Shown here: in pieces, positions 1 to 11,317 of the stretch
Numbering within the stretch: the stretch's first letter is position 1
How the letters are laid out: each line of letters begins with the position of its first letter
NCBI GenBank assembly: GCA_030704615.1
Contig: CM060733.1
Location: 39,742,001-39,806,000 of the forward strand
DNA length: 64,000 nucleotides
Reading direction: 5' to 3'
Origin: Takakia lepidozioides
Taxonomy: Eukaryota > Streptophyta > Takakiopsida > Takakiales > Takakiaceae
Translations under genes and position numbers: made by a program
The notes under the pieces: generated by a model
Databases searched by the model: none
Seen by the model: the letters and a program-made list of their open reading frames with translations, nothing else
What the model was told of the DNA's origin: nothing

Positions 1-1080
1 TGGTGCCGCATTTCCGGTCTGGAGAGTATGAAGGTCTCAAACGGACGGAAATGCGGTGCAGCATTTCCGTCCCTCCGCTCCATGCCTCAGATACAAAACG
101 GAAATGCGGCGCCGCATTTCCGTTCGAGTATGTCGGAAGTTGCGACTCGGACGGAAATGCGGTGCCGCATTTCAGTTCCCGTTGTTCATAATTCTCAATC
201 AGAACGGAAATGCGGTACCGCATTTCCGTTCTGGAGAGTATGAAGGTCTTAACCGGTCGGAAATGCGGTGCAGCATTTCCGTCCCTCGGCTCCATGCCTC
301 AGATACAAAACGGAAATGCGGCGCCGCATTTCCGTTCTGGAATGTCGGAAGGTGCGACTCGGACGGAAATACGGTGCCGCATTTCAGTTCCGATGGTTCA
401 CGATTTTAAGTCAGAACGGAAATGCAGTACCGCATTTCCGTTCTGCAAAGTATGAAGGTCTCAAATGGACGGAAATGCGGTACAACATTTCCGTCCCTCC
501 GCTCCATGCCTCAGATACAAAATGGAAATGCGGCGCCGCATTTCCATTCTGGAATGTCGGAAGGTGGCATTCGGACGGAAATGCGGTGCCGCATTTCAAT
601 TCCGATGGTTCACGATTTTCAGTCAGAATGGAAATGTGGTACCGCATTCCCGATCTGGAGAGTATGAAGGTCTCAAACGGACAGAAATGCGGTGCAGCAT
701 TTCCGTCCCTCCGCTCCATGCGTCAGATACAAATCGGAAATGCGGCGCCGCATTTCCGTTCTGGTATGTCGGAAGGTGCGACTCGGACGGAAATGCGGTG
801 CCGCATTTCAGTTCCCGTTGTTCATAATTCTCAATGAGAACGGAAATGCGGTACCGAATTTCCGTTCCACCTTCACACACCGTACTTGTTGGATGGAAAT
901 GCGGCACCGCATTTCCGTTCTGGAGAGTATAAAGGTTTCCCCCGGACGGAAACTCGGTGCCGCATTTCCATCGCACTGGTGCATGACTAAGATGCAAAAT
1001 GGAAATGCGGCGCCGTATTTCCGTCCAACAGCAATCGAAAGTATCACTCCGGACGGAAATGTGGAACCTCATTTCTGCAT
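1..1080. repeat. Higher-order array of a ~22-bp palindrome
   Basis: The stretch is built from a near-perfect palindrome, GGAAATGCGG followed by its mirror half CCGCATTTCC with a variable centre (GCGC, GTGC, GTAC or GTGCAG type). Palindromes begin near 50, 99, 153 and 205, about 52 bp apart, with four different spacers. The block of four then repeats with a period of about 212 bp: the spacer containing GAGAGTATGAAGGTCT recurs near 20, 232, 442, 655 and 920. Copies diverge more to the right and the array fades by about 1,080. It continues off the left edge. The same palindrome reappears at 5,389-5,510, on the far side of the transposase gene, so the array may be the subterminal repeat region of that element. 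It could instead be an independent satellite into which the element inserted. Confidence 0.85.
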
Positions 1081-1713
1081 GCGGAACCTCAATGGGTTGC
1101 ATTGTTCCGAAACAACACAATTGCGGCCTGTCTTAATGAGCACAACTTGGTTGTCTGACCGTTTTAACTAACAGTCCTGGCACTTGTCGGTGCGAACGTT
1201 CATGTCTGCACCGAGAATACTGCTGGATCCACCCTCAGGAGATGTTATTTCGTCGCCGAATTGGCCATCATTGTCATACTTACTGGATATGGAATCACAC
1301 CTCCCACCTTCATGCATGTAGCTTGAAACAATACTTTCCACTCCTAAACCCTTCCAATCGTCGATGGACTCCGCAGATCCACTTACATGGTGCCTGTGAG
1401 CCTTGGTCTGTCGCTATACTGAACCAGGCACTTGCCAACTTCGTGCGGTCTTCGATGGCTCCAAATTCCTACGCTATAGTTTGCTGTCCTCTGCAACTTG
1501 GGAGAGCCTGGATCCCAAACAAGTTAGGACTTTGCAGAGTGACTGCAACTTACATTTGTTCCAAATTCAAGCTCAAACCGGGCACAGTTTATTTGGAAGA
1601 AGAAAGGAAGGATGTTCCTGGACAGGTTGACGAGACCATTGTCGTGCTAGGTAACGACGGAGGTTGCGGAATCGAATGGCACGTACCCCCATCAGACACC
1701 ATCTTGTATCGAG

Positions 1714-3627
1714 TTGTGGGAATGCCCATTCCCTTTTCTGAATCAGTCGCTGCCCACACCATCCACAAAGGAGTCGGGAAACCGACTGGCGGCCACTGCC
1801 AACAGAGAGGTATGCAACGATAATCATTCCCAACCTGGACTGTCAAGACCCTCCATAGCTTCTCGTGTGGATGTATGCAACATTTCTGACGAGGAAGATG
1901 AGTGCATTGAGGTCCCCATGTCGTCCACACGGTCGTTCAAATCCGACATGGACGTCTCTGCAGGTGCTACGCATGTACCCTCGAGCATAACTCCAACCCG
2001 GTCCATTGTGCAGCTCCTACGACAACATCACCTCGATGGTTCTCGCTCCAAGCTGGCTGCTCTCGACTATGCCAAATTTCCAGTCAGGAAGGTAACGTAT
2101 CTGCCACCCGAAGTCGATGGCAATGTCATCTTCGAGTTTCCACCTGTTACTTTGTCAAACAAAGCCTCAGGGATGTTAACAGACATGGATCAAAAGCATG
2201 ACGGACACCCCTGGTATGTGACGAAGACCAGTAGCACGAAAATTGCTGATGGTGTTCGTGTACGATACGTCCTCTGTGCGGGGAAGCTAAGGTGCCTCAA
2301 TCCCGCCTGCTTCCACTTTCTCTCCAAAGGAGGGCGGAGAAACGAGACGGATTGGACTGGCACAACCCATCATCCATTCATTGTCTCCACCCAAGCTCCT
2401 ACGGGTATTTTCAAGTGTGCACATTGCAAAGAACCACCGACGTGCATGTCCATGTGCAGAGCCAAGCAATATTACGTAATCCATTTGCTCCCGGACTTGA
2501 CTAGAGCTTGCATACACGTTGGGGTCCACTGCCATCCCTTGGCGAGAGGCAACATGCGTGAGGCTGTGCAGGAAACACACGACATCATAAAAGAGGAGGT
2601 GAAATTGAGCCCCGGAGCCAGACCAAAGCAGATTCAGCTGAAGGCAGCCCACAAGATTGCTCTTGGCAAAATCATGTCTGAAGATGGTTCAGACCGAGTG
2701 CCCTTGAACGAAGAGGAGATGCTTGACCTGTTGCAGTCCGTCTCGGGCAGTTGTTCTGTTGGAACTCGCAAAGAGGCTTGATTGGTTACTAGGAGCAGTG
2801 ACAGAAGAGGGGATGTACGTCTCAATTTTTGTAGTCCGAATGTGCGGAATCACATCGTATCTTGCAAGCAGGAGTTCGGCCGGGGGTCGGACATGCACTC
2901 AATCCTGGAGGTGAAACGAATGACCGGATATGACTACATCCAAGGTAGCAGGTTTCCAGGGCAAGGCAGCGAATCCGATCGTTGTTACATTTTTAAAATG
3001 TCGACGTGTGGGCCTGGGAGTGGAGTCGACTTGGTCACTCGCATGACAACTGGAAACTTGTCGAATGCTTGGGTGATGTTTGATCACATCAAGCGAATTA
3101 CAAACCATCAGTGGGTGACTATGGGTTCGCATGTTTATGACTATCACTCCAAGAGGCTCATGACGATTGTAATCTGCGAGATGAAAGGGGAGGACACACA
3201 GTCAGAGATGCATCTGTGGGAGGGCATAAACGAGCAGATGGCAAGGGCGGGATTGCCATAGCCCAATTTCAGGGGATTCATGGCAGACAACGCTCAGGCC
3301 AACTGGGCAGCGGTGCAACATGTGTACGGTGAGGACCCCAATGTTCCAATGGAGGGGAAAGAGAGATCTTGTGGATTCCATTGGATGCAGAGTCTATCTC
3401 ACTACACTACCAAATTTGTTGCTAGCTCATTCCAGGCTGAACACCGTGTCCTTTGTATGGCGTGGAAGGATGCACCCACATTTGATGACGCGGAGGTTAA
3501 GTTTGCTATCATCGAGGCTTGGTGGAACACGTCAGGTGCAGTGGAGACAACCAATCTGGGAGCCTTGCACAGCTGGTTGGGGTGGTGGCATTTCCGGTAT
3601 CGACAGTTCGGACAGTACATGCCAGAG
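1714..3627 (+). pseudogene. MULE transposase, N-terminal and catalytic exon (two in-frame stops)
   Basis: One reading frame runs across the segment, broken only by TGA at 2,779-2,781 and TAG at 3,259-3,261. About 190-275 residues in lies a Cys/His-rich region (RCLNPACF, FKCAHCK, MSMCRAK, ending VGVHCHP) that resembles the WRKY/GCM1-type zinc finger found in many MULE transposases. Further on are likely catalytic landmarks: an Asp in VYDYH (about 3,135), an Asp in FMADNAQ (about 3,285) and CGFHW (CxxH, about 3,370). The exon ends in GAG before a GTATGA donor at 3,628, and the 83-bp intron to 3,710 restores the frame. Upstream open stretches at 1,242-1,823 and 1,403-1,630 may be the original N-terminus in shifted frames. 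Two isolated stops in an otherwise intact frame suggest recent decay. Confidence 0.65.
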
Positions 3628-3710
3628 GTATGATGTTGTCATTTTCGTGCAATTGTCTTTCTATTACGGACCTTTCCATTGGTCCCTCACCATTGTTTGT
3701 GTCATTGTAG

Positions 3711-5098
3711 GAGTGGTGCTTGGATTCTGACACGGACATGCCGAACACAAATATGGCAGAATCAGTCCACTCCTCCTGGCGAGCGTCTTCTGCCGCACAT
3801 CTGGTGGACGTAGTGACGGCCACAACGGAGGACATCGACCGAGCAATCATGCAGCAAGCCACGTACTACAAGTTCCTGAGCGGAAAACAATGGGGCTTTG
3901 GACCGGACAGGGAGGAATTGTTAGTACGAACAGCTTCGAGGTCGAAGAATCCACTGAAATGGGCGACAACATTGCGAGAGAAGATCAAAGGGAAGCCTCT
4001 GCACAGCAAGATGAACACCTAGAGGGGGACGTCCGTACTCACCTTGTGAGGCGGAGGATTGAAGAGGAACCCGGGTGCGAAGAGGATTCCTGGAGATCCG
4101 ACAGGAACATTCGGACAGCACCTCGAGGTCCCGTCATGTTGCCGCACAATGTGTCTTCCAGCAGTGGAAGCCCAAGAAATTCCAGATCGCCATCGCCTTC
4201 AAGCGGGGATTCCATGTGAGAAATTCCCACCGCTCGCTTGCCCCAGATTCCGCCCGCTGTTATGCAGTATGGCCAAGCCATTGTGGAGACGACTGTGTCT
4301 GTGTCACAGTGGAGAATTGCTCGTACAAAGCCGTCGTTTCGAGGCAGGTGTTCCGCAATTCGAGTGGATACACGACAACGTTGTTTAGAGATGATAAGGA
4401 GGAATCCAGATGGGGCTGTCCCTGCTCCTACTTTTACAGGAAGATTTGTCCATGCAAAGTTTGCGGAGGCGACAACCACCCAGTTCTGGTTCTGCAGGCA
4501 CGACATTATGACTTGCATGTATGGAAAGCCCAAGTACGGCATACAAACAATGCCAGAGGCTCCCCCGGTGTGGCCGGTGGAACCAGGCTGCGATCTGAGT
4601 CAGGTCGAGGCCGACGCCCTTACCGCCGCAGGATTTCGGATGGTGCAGCATACTGACGTCCCCAGACAACCATTTCCGCTTCCACAGCCTCCACCACCGA
4701 CCCCTATGAGAGCAAGAACAATGGGACACGACAGCTCTAAGCATCCTACACACCGTTGGGGGAAACCGAAGAGGTGGCGACCTCCCTCAAAAGTGAACGA
4801 GACAAAGATGGGGAATGCACTTCGGATGAACTGTACAATCCAGAGCTCGACAGAAGTGCCCCCACCAGGCTTCGGGCGTGTGTATCAGATGGCCACGACA
4901 GACTCAGCTGTTCGCAATGAGGTGTACACCATCACCATTTCAGAATTACCCACCTGCAATTGCACCGACTTCCAGATCATGGCGAACAAGGGGGCATCAT
5001 ACTGCCCTTGCAAGCATCTGTACTACGTGTACCTAAAGAGACTCCGGTGTAATTCCACAACTCATCACTTCATACATGCACCAGGGTTGAGCCCCTAA
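3711..5098 (+). pseudogene. MULE transposase, C-terminal exon with SWIM zinc finger
   Basis: After the acceptor at 3,710 the frame continues EWCLDSDTDMPNTNMAESV; the Glu in NMAES fits the third acidic residue of the DDE triad. That frame stops at 4,020-4,022. A protein-like reading then continues in the next frame (about 3,900-4,219, then 4,238-5,098), so at least one frame change and one stop are needed. The last part holds a clear SWIM motif, CNCTDF...CPCKHLYYVYLK (CxC...CxH), at about 4,955-5,035, then a stop at 5,096-5,098. SWIM fingers sit at the C-terminus of MULE and FAR1-type transposases. A proline-rich linker lies just before it. I am confident of the family but not of a functional product. 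Confidence 0.65.
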
Positions 5099-5388
5099 GA
5101 GGTGCACACTCTTCTGAATATGGATCCAGGGGACCAGTGAGCTTGGCTTGCGGTCCCAACACAATGGTACGCCCATCCTTTTCGGATAGTAGAACTGTAC
5201 TGCTGCAAGTAGCTCTGACTCTGGCCACAGAAAGGTCCAACTTATGTCTTGCCTACCAGTAACCTGTTTTGCTCGAACTAAGATAATACTATGTCATTCA
5301 CTTGTGTTTCCACGTGCATGTATTTTTGTGTGTTGGAGGGTTCCTGTTTTTCTGCTCTCCCAAACTTTGCTTTCCTCATTCGACCCCC

Positions 5389-5515
5389 GGCAAGGAAATG
5401 CGGCGCCACATTTCCAAGTAACGTCGTAGGTACTGGTAGATGCGGCCTTCGCCAACACCAAACCGCCCAGAAATTTCGCACGTGCGAACCCTAATGCGGC
5501 ACCGCATTTCCCAGT
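5389..5515. repeat. Right-hand copies of the palindromic repeat
   Basis: Two copies of the GGAAATGCGG/CCGCATTTCC-type palindrome lie here, one with a CGCC centre near 5,393-5,416 and one with a CACC centre near 5,490-5,511. An isolated half-site (CTGCCGCATTTCC) follows at about 5,862-5,874. Their match to the array at 1-1,080 is the main reason for treating 1-5,515 as one transposon. Confidence 0.75.
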
Positions 5516-7429
5516 TGAGTCGCAAACCTTTCCCGCCGAATACCCGAAGATGACAGAATTGTGAAGTACTGCAGACTCTATTGGTGCGGACTCTATTGGT
5601 TCAATCGCGGCAAAAGGGTCAGCTTCATTCCAATGTTAAGGCATGTAAAACCGCGGAATACTCTATACAGGCCAGTATGCGACGTCATTTTGCCGTGATA
5701 TACTGGATTTCTCGTTGCACGGTCACTCATTTCCATGAGCGGATCTAAAAAACCATGATCGGACTTGTTACTGACGACATATCTTCGCCGCATTACAGGA
5801 TCTGGAACTTCCAGAAACGGCAAGGTCAAATAAAAAACTATTATTTTAATACTTGTTTAATCTGCCGCATTTCCAAATTTGGAGGAGTCCGCTCATGAAA
5901 TCCGCGTGTCTTAGACTTCGGCTCACCGCTCATGCGGCTCATGCGGCTCATGGCTCATGGCTCATGGTTTCTGCTCATGAAATAGTAAACCTCCAACCAC
6001 AAGGGAAAGAGTTTCAAAATTGAACGCTTGAAACAACCAGACCACAAAATGGTGTTTGCGAAATGTCCAATGGCGTTAGAGGGGTGTCTTGGGGCCATGC
6101 ATCATAAGGGAAGATTAGAATAGCCATGAAGACTATGCAGTGCTCCAGAGACTACTGCAATCAGCATGGTTTCAAAAAGTGTACATCAAGAATTGAACAC
6201 AGAGTGAACTTGATATTCAAGAGAGGTTTCAAAACAAGACCAGAAAGAACATCAGCGACAACCTTAGGAAAACCGAAAATACTGGAATGCAAACCCAATG
6301 ACACTGAATTGCGATGTTGAAGCTAAGCCTGATTCTGGAGGGGGCTCCTACACCTTTCATCATAAAACCCTGAAAAGAAAAGAAGTAGGAAGAGGAGAGT
6401 AGATAATAGACACCCACAATGATCTTGCAAGAAGCTTCACCAGGATCCTAGTCAGGTGGAATGCTAAGATATCCATCTGTAATGGAAACCATGACCACCC
6501 TTTTTGGCAGAAAACGAACATTTAATCAGTTTGGAACCCACAATCTATTCCATCCCCATTAATCCCTATTCTCAAATTGTTCTTATGTGGACTCTCATTA
6601 AATATCAGAGAGTAGTGATGAAGTACTGAAAACAATCATGAGTCAAAAAATTACCTATGTTTGAAACTGCAACTCACCACCAGGGCTGCGCTCCTCTTTT
6701 AAGTGTTTGACAGCCACTAGTGACCCATCAGCCAATCCTTGTGTTTTCTTCCTAGCAACGTGTCGCCGTACTGAAACTAGACGAGGATGTGCAATCTCAT
6801 TCTAGACTCATTTTAAGAGAAATAACAGATAAACCAGCCTAGAAGTTGGTCAACAGATCTTCTGGAAAATTTCTGATACTTCACAGACCTCGGAAACAGA
6901 ATTCGAGCAGTGTACATAGACACGAATTTAAATTTACAAGAATCCATTTAGATTGCACTTGCAGTGTTGTTCTTGCACAAATGCAGTATTTTATATATAC
7001 CAGGAACATCTACGAAGGCCTCCACAGGCCCGACGACGTCGCCACCAGGCAAAGCCAATAGTTGGAACTGCAAACAGCAAAGCCCCCCCCCCCTATTGCT
7101 TCTATACTTGATGATTGCGAATTTCGTGCTGCATGAGCACATAATCTTGATTAAGGCGATTCGACACAAAGTGCTCGGCCAAAGTACTAGAGGACTAACC
7201 CAGGTCAATTGTCCTATCAACGTTCTCTGTACCCAAGGCACCCTGGGCAACATATAGCTAGAATACAGGCTGGTGAGGATGCTTGTTAACTAAATTACAA
7301 CTAAGGCTTACTCCCAACATGGCTTTAAAGACACTGAAAGAAAAGCATAATCAGCAGTAACCCTAAGCTTCCATTAAAACTTAAAGCTCTAGGAGGGAGA
7401 ACACTAGAGGGCAAGACCAGTGCCTGAAC
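5516..7429. other. No recognisable gene; short GCTCATG tandem repeat
   Basis: No open frame here resembles a known protein. A microsatellite-like run of GCTCATGCG/GCTCATG units lies at about 5,932-5,985. A C10 run is at about 7,082-7,092. The rest is moderately AT-rich spacer. Confidence 0.5.
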
Positions 7430-7583
7430 CTAGGAATTTGAGGATGAGAGGCATTTACGTGGGTCACTGGATTGGCCATAGGGAGAAGGAGGTGGCTCGT
7501 ATGGAGGAGGGGGAGGTAATGGGGGTTGTCTTGGACACTGCATACCAACCACTGTTCCACACAAATCTTGATTCCCCTGGAAA
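7430..7583 (-). CDS. Possible last exon of an LRR-type protein
   Basis: On the minus strand a frame entered through an acceptor (GTGTCCAG, exon from 7,583) reads FQGNQDLCGTVVGMQC followed by a proline-rich tail with PPLPPPPPYEPPP, and stops at 7,430-7,432. The F-x-GN-x-x-LCG...C pattern is what closes the leucine-rich repeat domain of many plant receptor-like proteins, and proline-rich tails occur in LRR-extensin types. No preceding LRR exon could be placed with confidence between 7,600 and 8,250, so this could be an isolated fragment or a chance frame. Confidence 0.3.
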
Positions 7584-8352
7584 CTGGACACATGAAACCG
7601 TACAAATTCAAAACTTTTAAATATGAGCAAATCAAACAGGAAGTCAACTCAATCCTCACCAAAAAGAAAATTCTGCGCGGACGTGACAAACCATGGTAAA
7701 ATGGGACATACAAACCTAAAGTTCCATCTAAAAATACTCGTGGCTACCAGAGTAAAACTCTTCGTTGTCCATCGGTCGCTAGCCATGTCTACCAACCACT
7801 GACACATAGGTTTAGGACTGGCAGAACCTGCTTCCTGGTTGAATGTGTTATCCCCTCTTGTTCTGCATAAAACTGGGGATATATTTAGGAGAAATCACAT
7901 GACAATCCAATGTTTGATCTATGGAAATACCAACTTTCAATCATATCCTCCCACCATCTATAGTCTTTATATTCTCAGACGCTGGCATAAGCTGCCACAA
8001 CAAAATAAAAGGATCCTAGGGCGATGCAAAACAAAAAAGAAACAACTTACATCAACAAGGAAGAAAAGAGAAGAGACAGAAACACTCACAGTGAGTTTTC
8101 ATGCGGGTGGAGCTGCGGTGGCGTTGGTGAGGAAAAGGCGAGGGGAGAGAGCGATGGCAGTTGCGTGCGTGCCGCGTACATATGGTGAACCAATAGGGGA
8201 TAAAACAAAAGCACGAACCTGAACCCACATGCCTGCGCCTTACGAACATAACCCTTACTACTATAATATACTCACATCTTGAAATACAACCCTAAAATAT
8301 GTATATATTTAGATACGTAAAAATAACTTTCAAGTATGTATTAGGTATTCAT

Positions 8353-8467
8353 TTGAGGAAGGTATTATCTGGAGAAGGTATAATTGGAGTTAGGAAAGGT
8401 GTTATTTAGAGGAGGTGTAATTGGAGTTGAGGAAGGTGTTATCTGGGGAAGGTGTAACAGGGAGTTG
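8353..8467. repeat. Three tandem copies of a ~38-bp unit
   Basis: Units of the form GGAAGGTGTTATCTGGGGAA followed by GGTGTAATTGGAGTTGA occur three times with a few differences each (starts near 8,354, 8,391 and 8,430). Just downstream (about 8,490-8,510) CTCCTC-TTTA-GGGAGGAG can fold into a small hairpin, followed by AATAAA. The combination resembles part of a retrotransposon LTR, but no matching second LTR was found. Confidence 0.6.
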
Positions 8468-8625
8468 ACATTTTTTGACACAGATGGGTAGTCTCCTCTT
8501 TAGGGAGGAGCCAATAAAGGGTTTTATCTACAAAATAATATATCCATCCTTGTGAAGTTTCTCATATTTCATCCAACTCTAATCCATCATGATGAAATCT
8601 TCTCAAAACTTCATTCATTCATAAG

Positions 8626-8862
8626 ATGAATAAGCCTGCTCTACCCAAATCTGGGGGTCCTTCGATCATTATGTTTTTGAATTGGTTCTCTAAAGGTAGA
8701 GGTCACCTGAAGTTCAAATATGATTCCAGTGATACACAGTTGATTGATGTTGAGACCATAATCTCAACAGTGACTATAACATTTGAACCATCTCATAACT
8801 TGTACTCTTTAGATCCAAGTGATGTTGCGGCTTTGAATGAGTTCGTGGCTAATGAAAATTAA
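8626..8862 (+). CDS. Small hypothetical protein, 78 aa
   Basis: An ATG-initiated frame of 78 codons begins MNKPALPKSGGPSIIMFLNW and ends with an acidic tail (DPSDVAALNEFVANEN). Its amino-acid composition is ordinary rather than low-complexity. No domain is recognisable, and it could be a remnant of a retroelement linked to the tandem repeat and hairpin just upstream. There is no independent evidence of expression. Confidence 0.25.
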   Translation: MNKPALPKSGGPSIIMFLNWFSKGRGHLKFKYDSSDTQLIDVETIISTVTITFEPSHNLYSLDPSDVAALNEFVANEN

Positions 8863-9324
8863 ACTTTTCCTTGGGTCCAACATTTGACTTATGTATGGAA
8901 TGTTGTTTGTGTACATGCTTTGAAATATTATAATTATTTTAAAATACAATTTAAAATAGGGTATATTAATTGTTGCAAAAAAAAATTATAAAGAATTTTT
9001 TTTTACCTAAAGATAGGGTGGAAAAAAAATGCATTTTTTTAAAAATATAGCCTAGCATAAATATACCTTTGTACGCACGTGATATGGAAAAAATACATAT
9101 AGCGATCCCTCCGTGAGCAGTAGGAGAGGAGGCCGTAGCTAAAAAGGCAGTGGATGCCTGGTCCTCCGATGATCCAAACAACAAGGGAGGTCATTAGAGC
9201 TGCAAGCGTCATTAAGCAGCAAAGGAAGCACGAATTTCACACCTTACATGATATGGTCCCAACCAGCCCGAATGGTACTGGAAGAAACTATGGCGGATAG
9301 AGTGTTATAGAGGGAGAGGTATGG

Positions 9325-9641
9325 CATACAAGTTCCGAGATGAGGGATGGGAAATTCATTCAAGCTTATCGAATGTCATTTGCAAGTTTCATGTTCTTGG
9401 TAACGGAGTTTGAACCATGGATCAAGTCACGTGCGCACATGTTTGTAAGGCAATCATTGGAGGTTTGCAAGATTGTTGGGCTTGTCTTGTATCGATTGCC
9501 CATGGCACAAGTACTGCAAACCAAATGGCTGAAAGGTTTGGTGTTGGAGCATCAACAATCAGAAAATATGTTGATCTTGTTGTCAATGTACTTCTTCATG
9601 AACACAAACTATTTGCAAAGTATATCTCCATACCTCATTGA
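9325..9641 (+). pseudogene. PIF/Harbinger transposase fragment, frameshifted
   Basis: The first frame reads QAYRMSFASFMFLVTEFEPW, then VCKIVGLVLYRL (to about 9,505). A second frame then reads ANQMAERFGVGASTIRKYVD and HKLFAKYISIPH (to 9,641). This is the N-terminal helix-turn-helix-like part of PIF/Harbinger nucleases: F-R-M-x-x-x-F, then L-x-RLA-x-G, then A-x-x-FGVG-x-ST, then KYI-x-P. The change of frame near 9,500-9,520 and the absence of any DDE catalytic region downstream show a dead, truncated copy. Flanking terminal repeats were not found. Confidence 0.65.
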
Positions 9642-9653
9642 ATTCCGACATTG

Positions 9654-10010
9654 TGACAAAGTTTGACACCTATTTTTCAAATTTCCATACAAATGGTTAA
9701 CATAGATGTTGGTCAAAATGGCCAGCCCTATGCCAGCTGCTCCCATTTCAGCACATTTATTTTGTATTTTTTTCAACTAGAGAGTGTTTATTATCAAACT
9801 AGCTACCCATACCAACTGCCCTCATTAAATACCTACATCGTGACAAAGTTTGACACTTATTTTTCAAATTTCCATACAAGTGGTAAGCATAGAGGTTTGA
9901 CAAAATGACCAGCCCCATGCCAGCTGCTCCCATTTCAGTACATAAATTTATTTTGTAATTCTTTCAACTAGAGAGTGTTTATTATCAAGCTAGCTACCCA
10001 TACCAACTGC
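9654..10010. repeat. Two direct copies of a ~167-bp sequence
   Basis: A block beginning TGACAAAGTTTGACAC and ending TAGCTACCCATACCAACTGC occurs at 9,654-9,819 and again at 9,841-10,010 (offset 187 bp), with only scattered substitutions and small indels. The copies directly follow the PIF/Harbinger fragment, so they may be a duplicated part of the same transposon. Confidence 0.75.
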
Positions 10011-11317
10011 ATTTGCAAAATGAGTTTGGCAAATTCTCATCACCCATCTTGGACACTTCCTCCTAATTGCAACCTCACACTTGTATGTAATAAGCACCCT
10101 AAAAAATTGAACCAAGCTTCTCATCTCTTTTAGTACAGTGAAAACCATTTCTAGCCAAATAACCCTAAAATGCAACCATAGTAAATAATCGATGGTGCAG
10201 TAAAAATTAATTAATTTACGAAGGTTTCAGTGAAAATATGCCCGATAGTTACCATAAGCATTGCCGTGGGGGCGCATTCTGCCCAAGCGGCTCGCCTGCC
10301 CTTGCGAGGCCCCACGTCCGTGGCCCCCGCCCAATCTACCTCCCAAGTGGCCCGCGGCAGCCTGGGCGGCTCTTTTGAGGCCCATTTCTACTCATGTGCC
10401 CGGCACTTCTGGCACCCAACTATCTCTTCCATATACACTCATAGCTTTCTTTTTCTTCCCGCTTCCCTTCTCCCTCCCTCCATGCTCCTCGCTTCCTATT
10501 CCTCTTTTTTTTTCTCGTCTTACGAATGTTGCCTTCCCTGACACAAAGGATGACAAAGGAGGAAGACGGTGATTCAGTGTCTAGTCATGTGGAGTTGAAA
10601 AGAGGGTCCTTGCAATATTTCCTACTTGTTCACACATACAGCCTAAGACTATTACAGCGGAAGAGAAAGCAATCCTAGGCTATGATTCATTTGTTGTTCT
10701 TTTCATGTTTGTCACTTTGGCTTCCTTCGCTCTCTATCTACATGCACTCTTGATATTCACATGCGGTGCCGCTACGCTAGTTTAGAGCTTTTCCTAAAAT
10801 ACCCCATCTCATCCCCAAATCCTCGGCTAATTAAGGACGGTTGGGTGTCATCCCCCTTTTCCCCCTTAGTCTAAAAAGCACATCCTCAAAAATTAAAGCA
10901 CCGGTCATGCACCCACTGGTTGACTGGCACTTGTACTGCTGGATGAAACTGCCACCTATTTTTTCATCCATCCTCACACCACTTGACCATTTCATCCATA
11001 ATTATTTAAGTGCTTATACTAAAAACCTACCCACATCAGAAATCGTGAAAATCCAACTGTTGATACCGAGTTTCGTCCCCCTGATTTGCTGTTCATCCGT
11101 TAGTGCATTCTTCATCCATCCATCCATGTTCTAGATTAAGCTTCATCGTTACCCTAAATCAAACATGGTTACGCGTTTTAACCCCACACTAGCACTGCGC
11201 ATTAAAACTTCCATCCACAATGGATGACATGGGTTTCATGACCTAATTGCCATAACTACCCTAGCGAGAGAGTTGTAGGCGTGGAGATGTTTGCAAGCTT
11301 GCAATAAGGAAGGAATC
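10011..11317. other. Spacer with a GC-rich patch
   Basis: No convincing gene. A GC-rich patch (about 10,265-10,400) gives overlapping plus-strand frames rich in Ala/Pro/Arg that look like composition artefacts. The sequence becomes AT-rich again after 10,420. Confidence 0.45.

Larger units (their letters stand above)
1..5515 (+). mobile_element. Decayed Mutator-like (MULE) DNA transposon with palindromic ends
   Basis: A transposase-like coding region (about 1,400-5,098) is bracketed by the same palindromic GGAAATGCGG/CCGCATTTCC repeat on the left (1-1,080) and right (5,389-5,510). A further half-site lies near 5,866. Long, repeat-rich terminal regions are common in MULEs, and the encoded protein has a SWIM zinc finger and MULE-like catalytic motifs. 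The coding region carries stop codons and a frame change, so this copy looks inactive. The true outer ends and target-site duplication cannot be defined because the left side runs off the window. Confidence 0.6.

Noticed and set aside
1-1080. Regularly spaced palindromic repeats resembling a CRISPR array
   Set aside because: The spacers recur in blocks of four, there are no cas genes, and the genome is eukaryotic with introns.
3-1171. About a dozen overlapping open frames on both strands with motifs such as KCGAAFPF
   Set aside because: They are translations of the palindromic array; a palindrome without stops is open on both strands, and the same phrases recur in every frame.
10230-10572. 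Two overlapping 103-aa plus-strand frames
   Set aside because: Low-complexity Ala/Pro/Ser/Phe composition from a GC-rich patch running into a pyrimidine tract; no motif.
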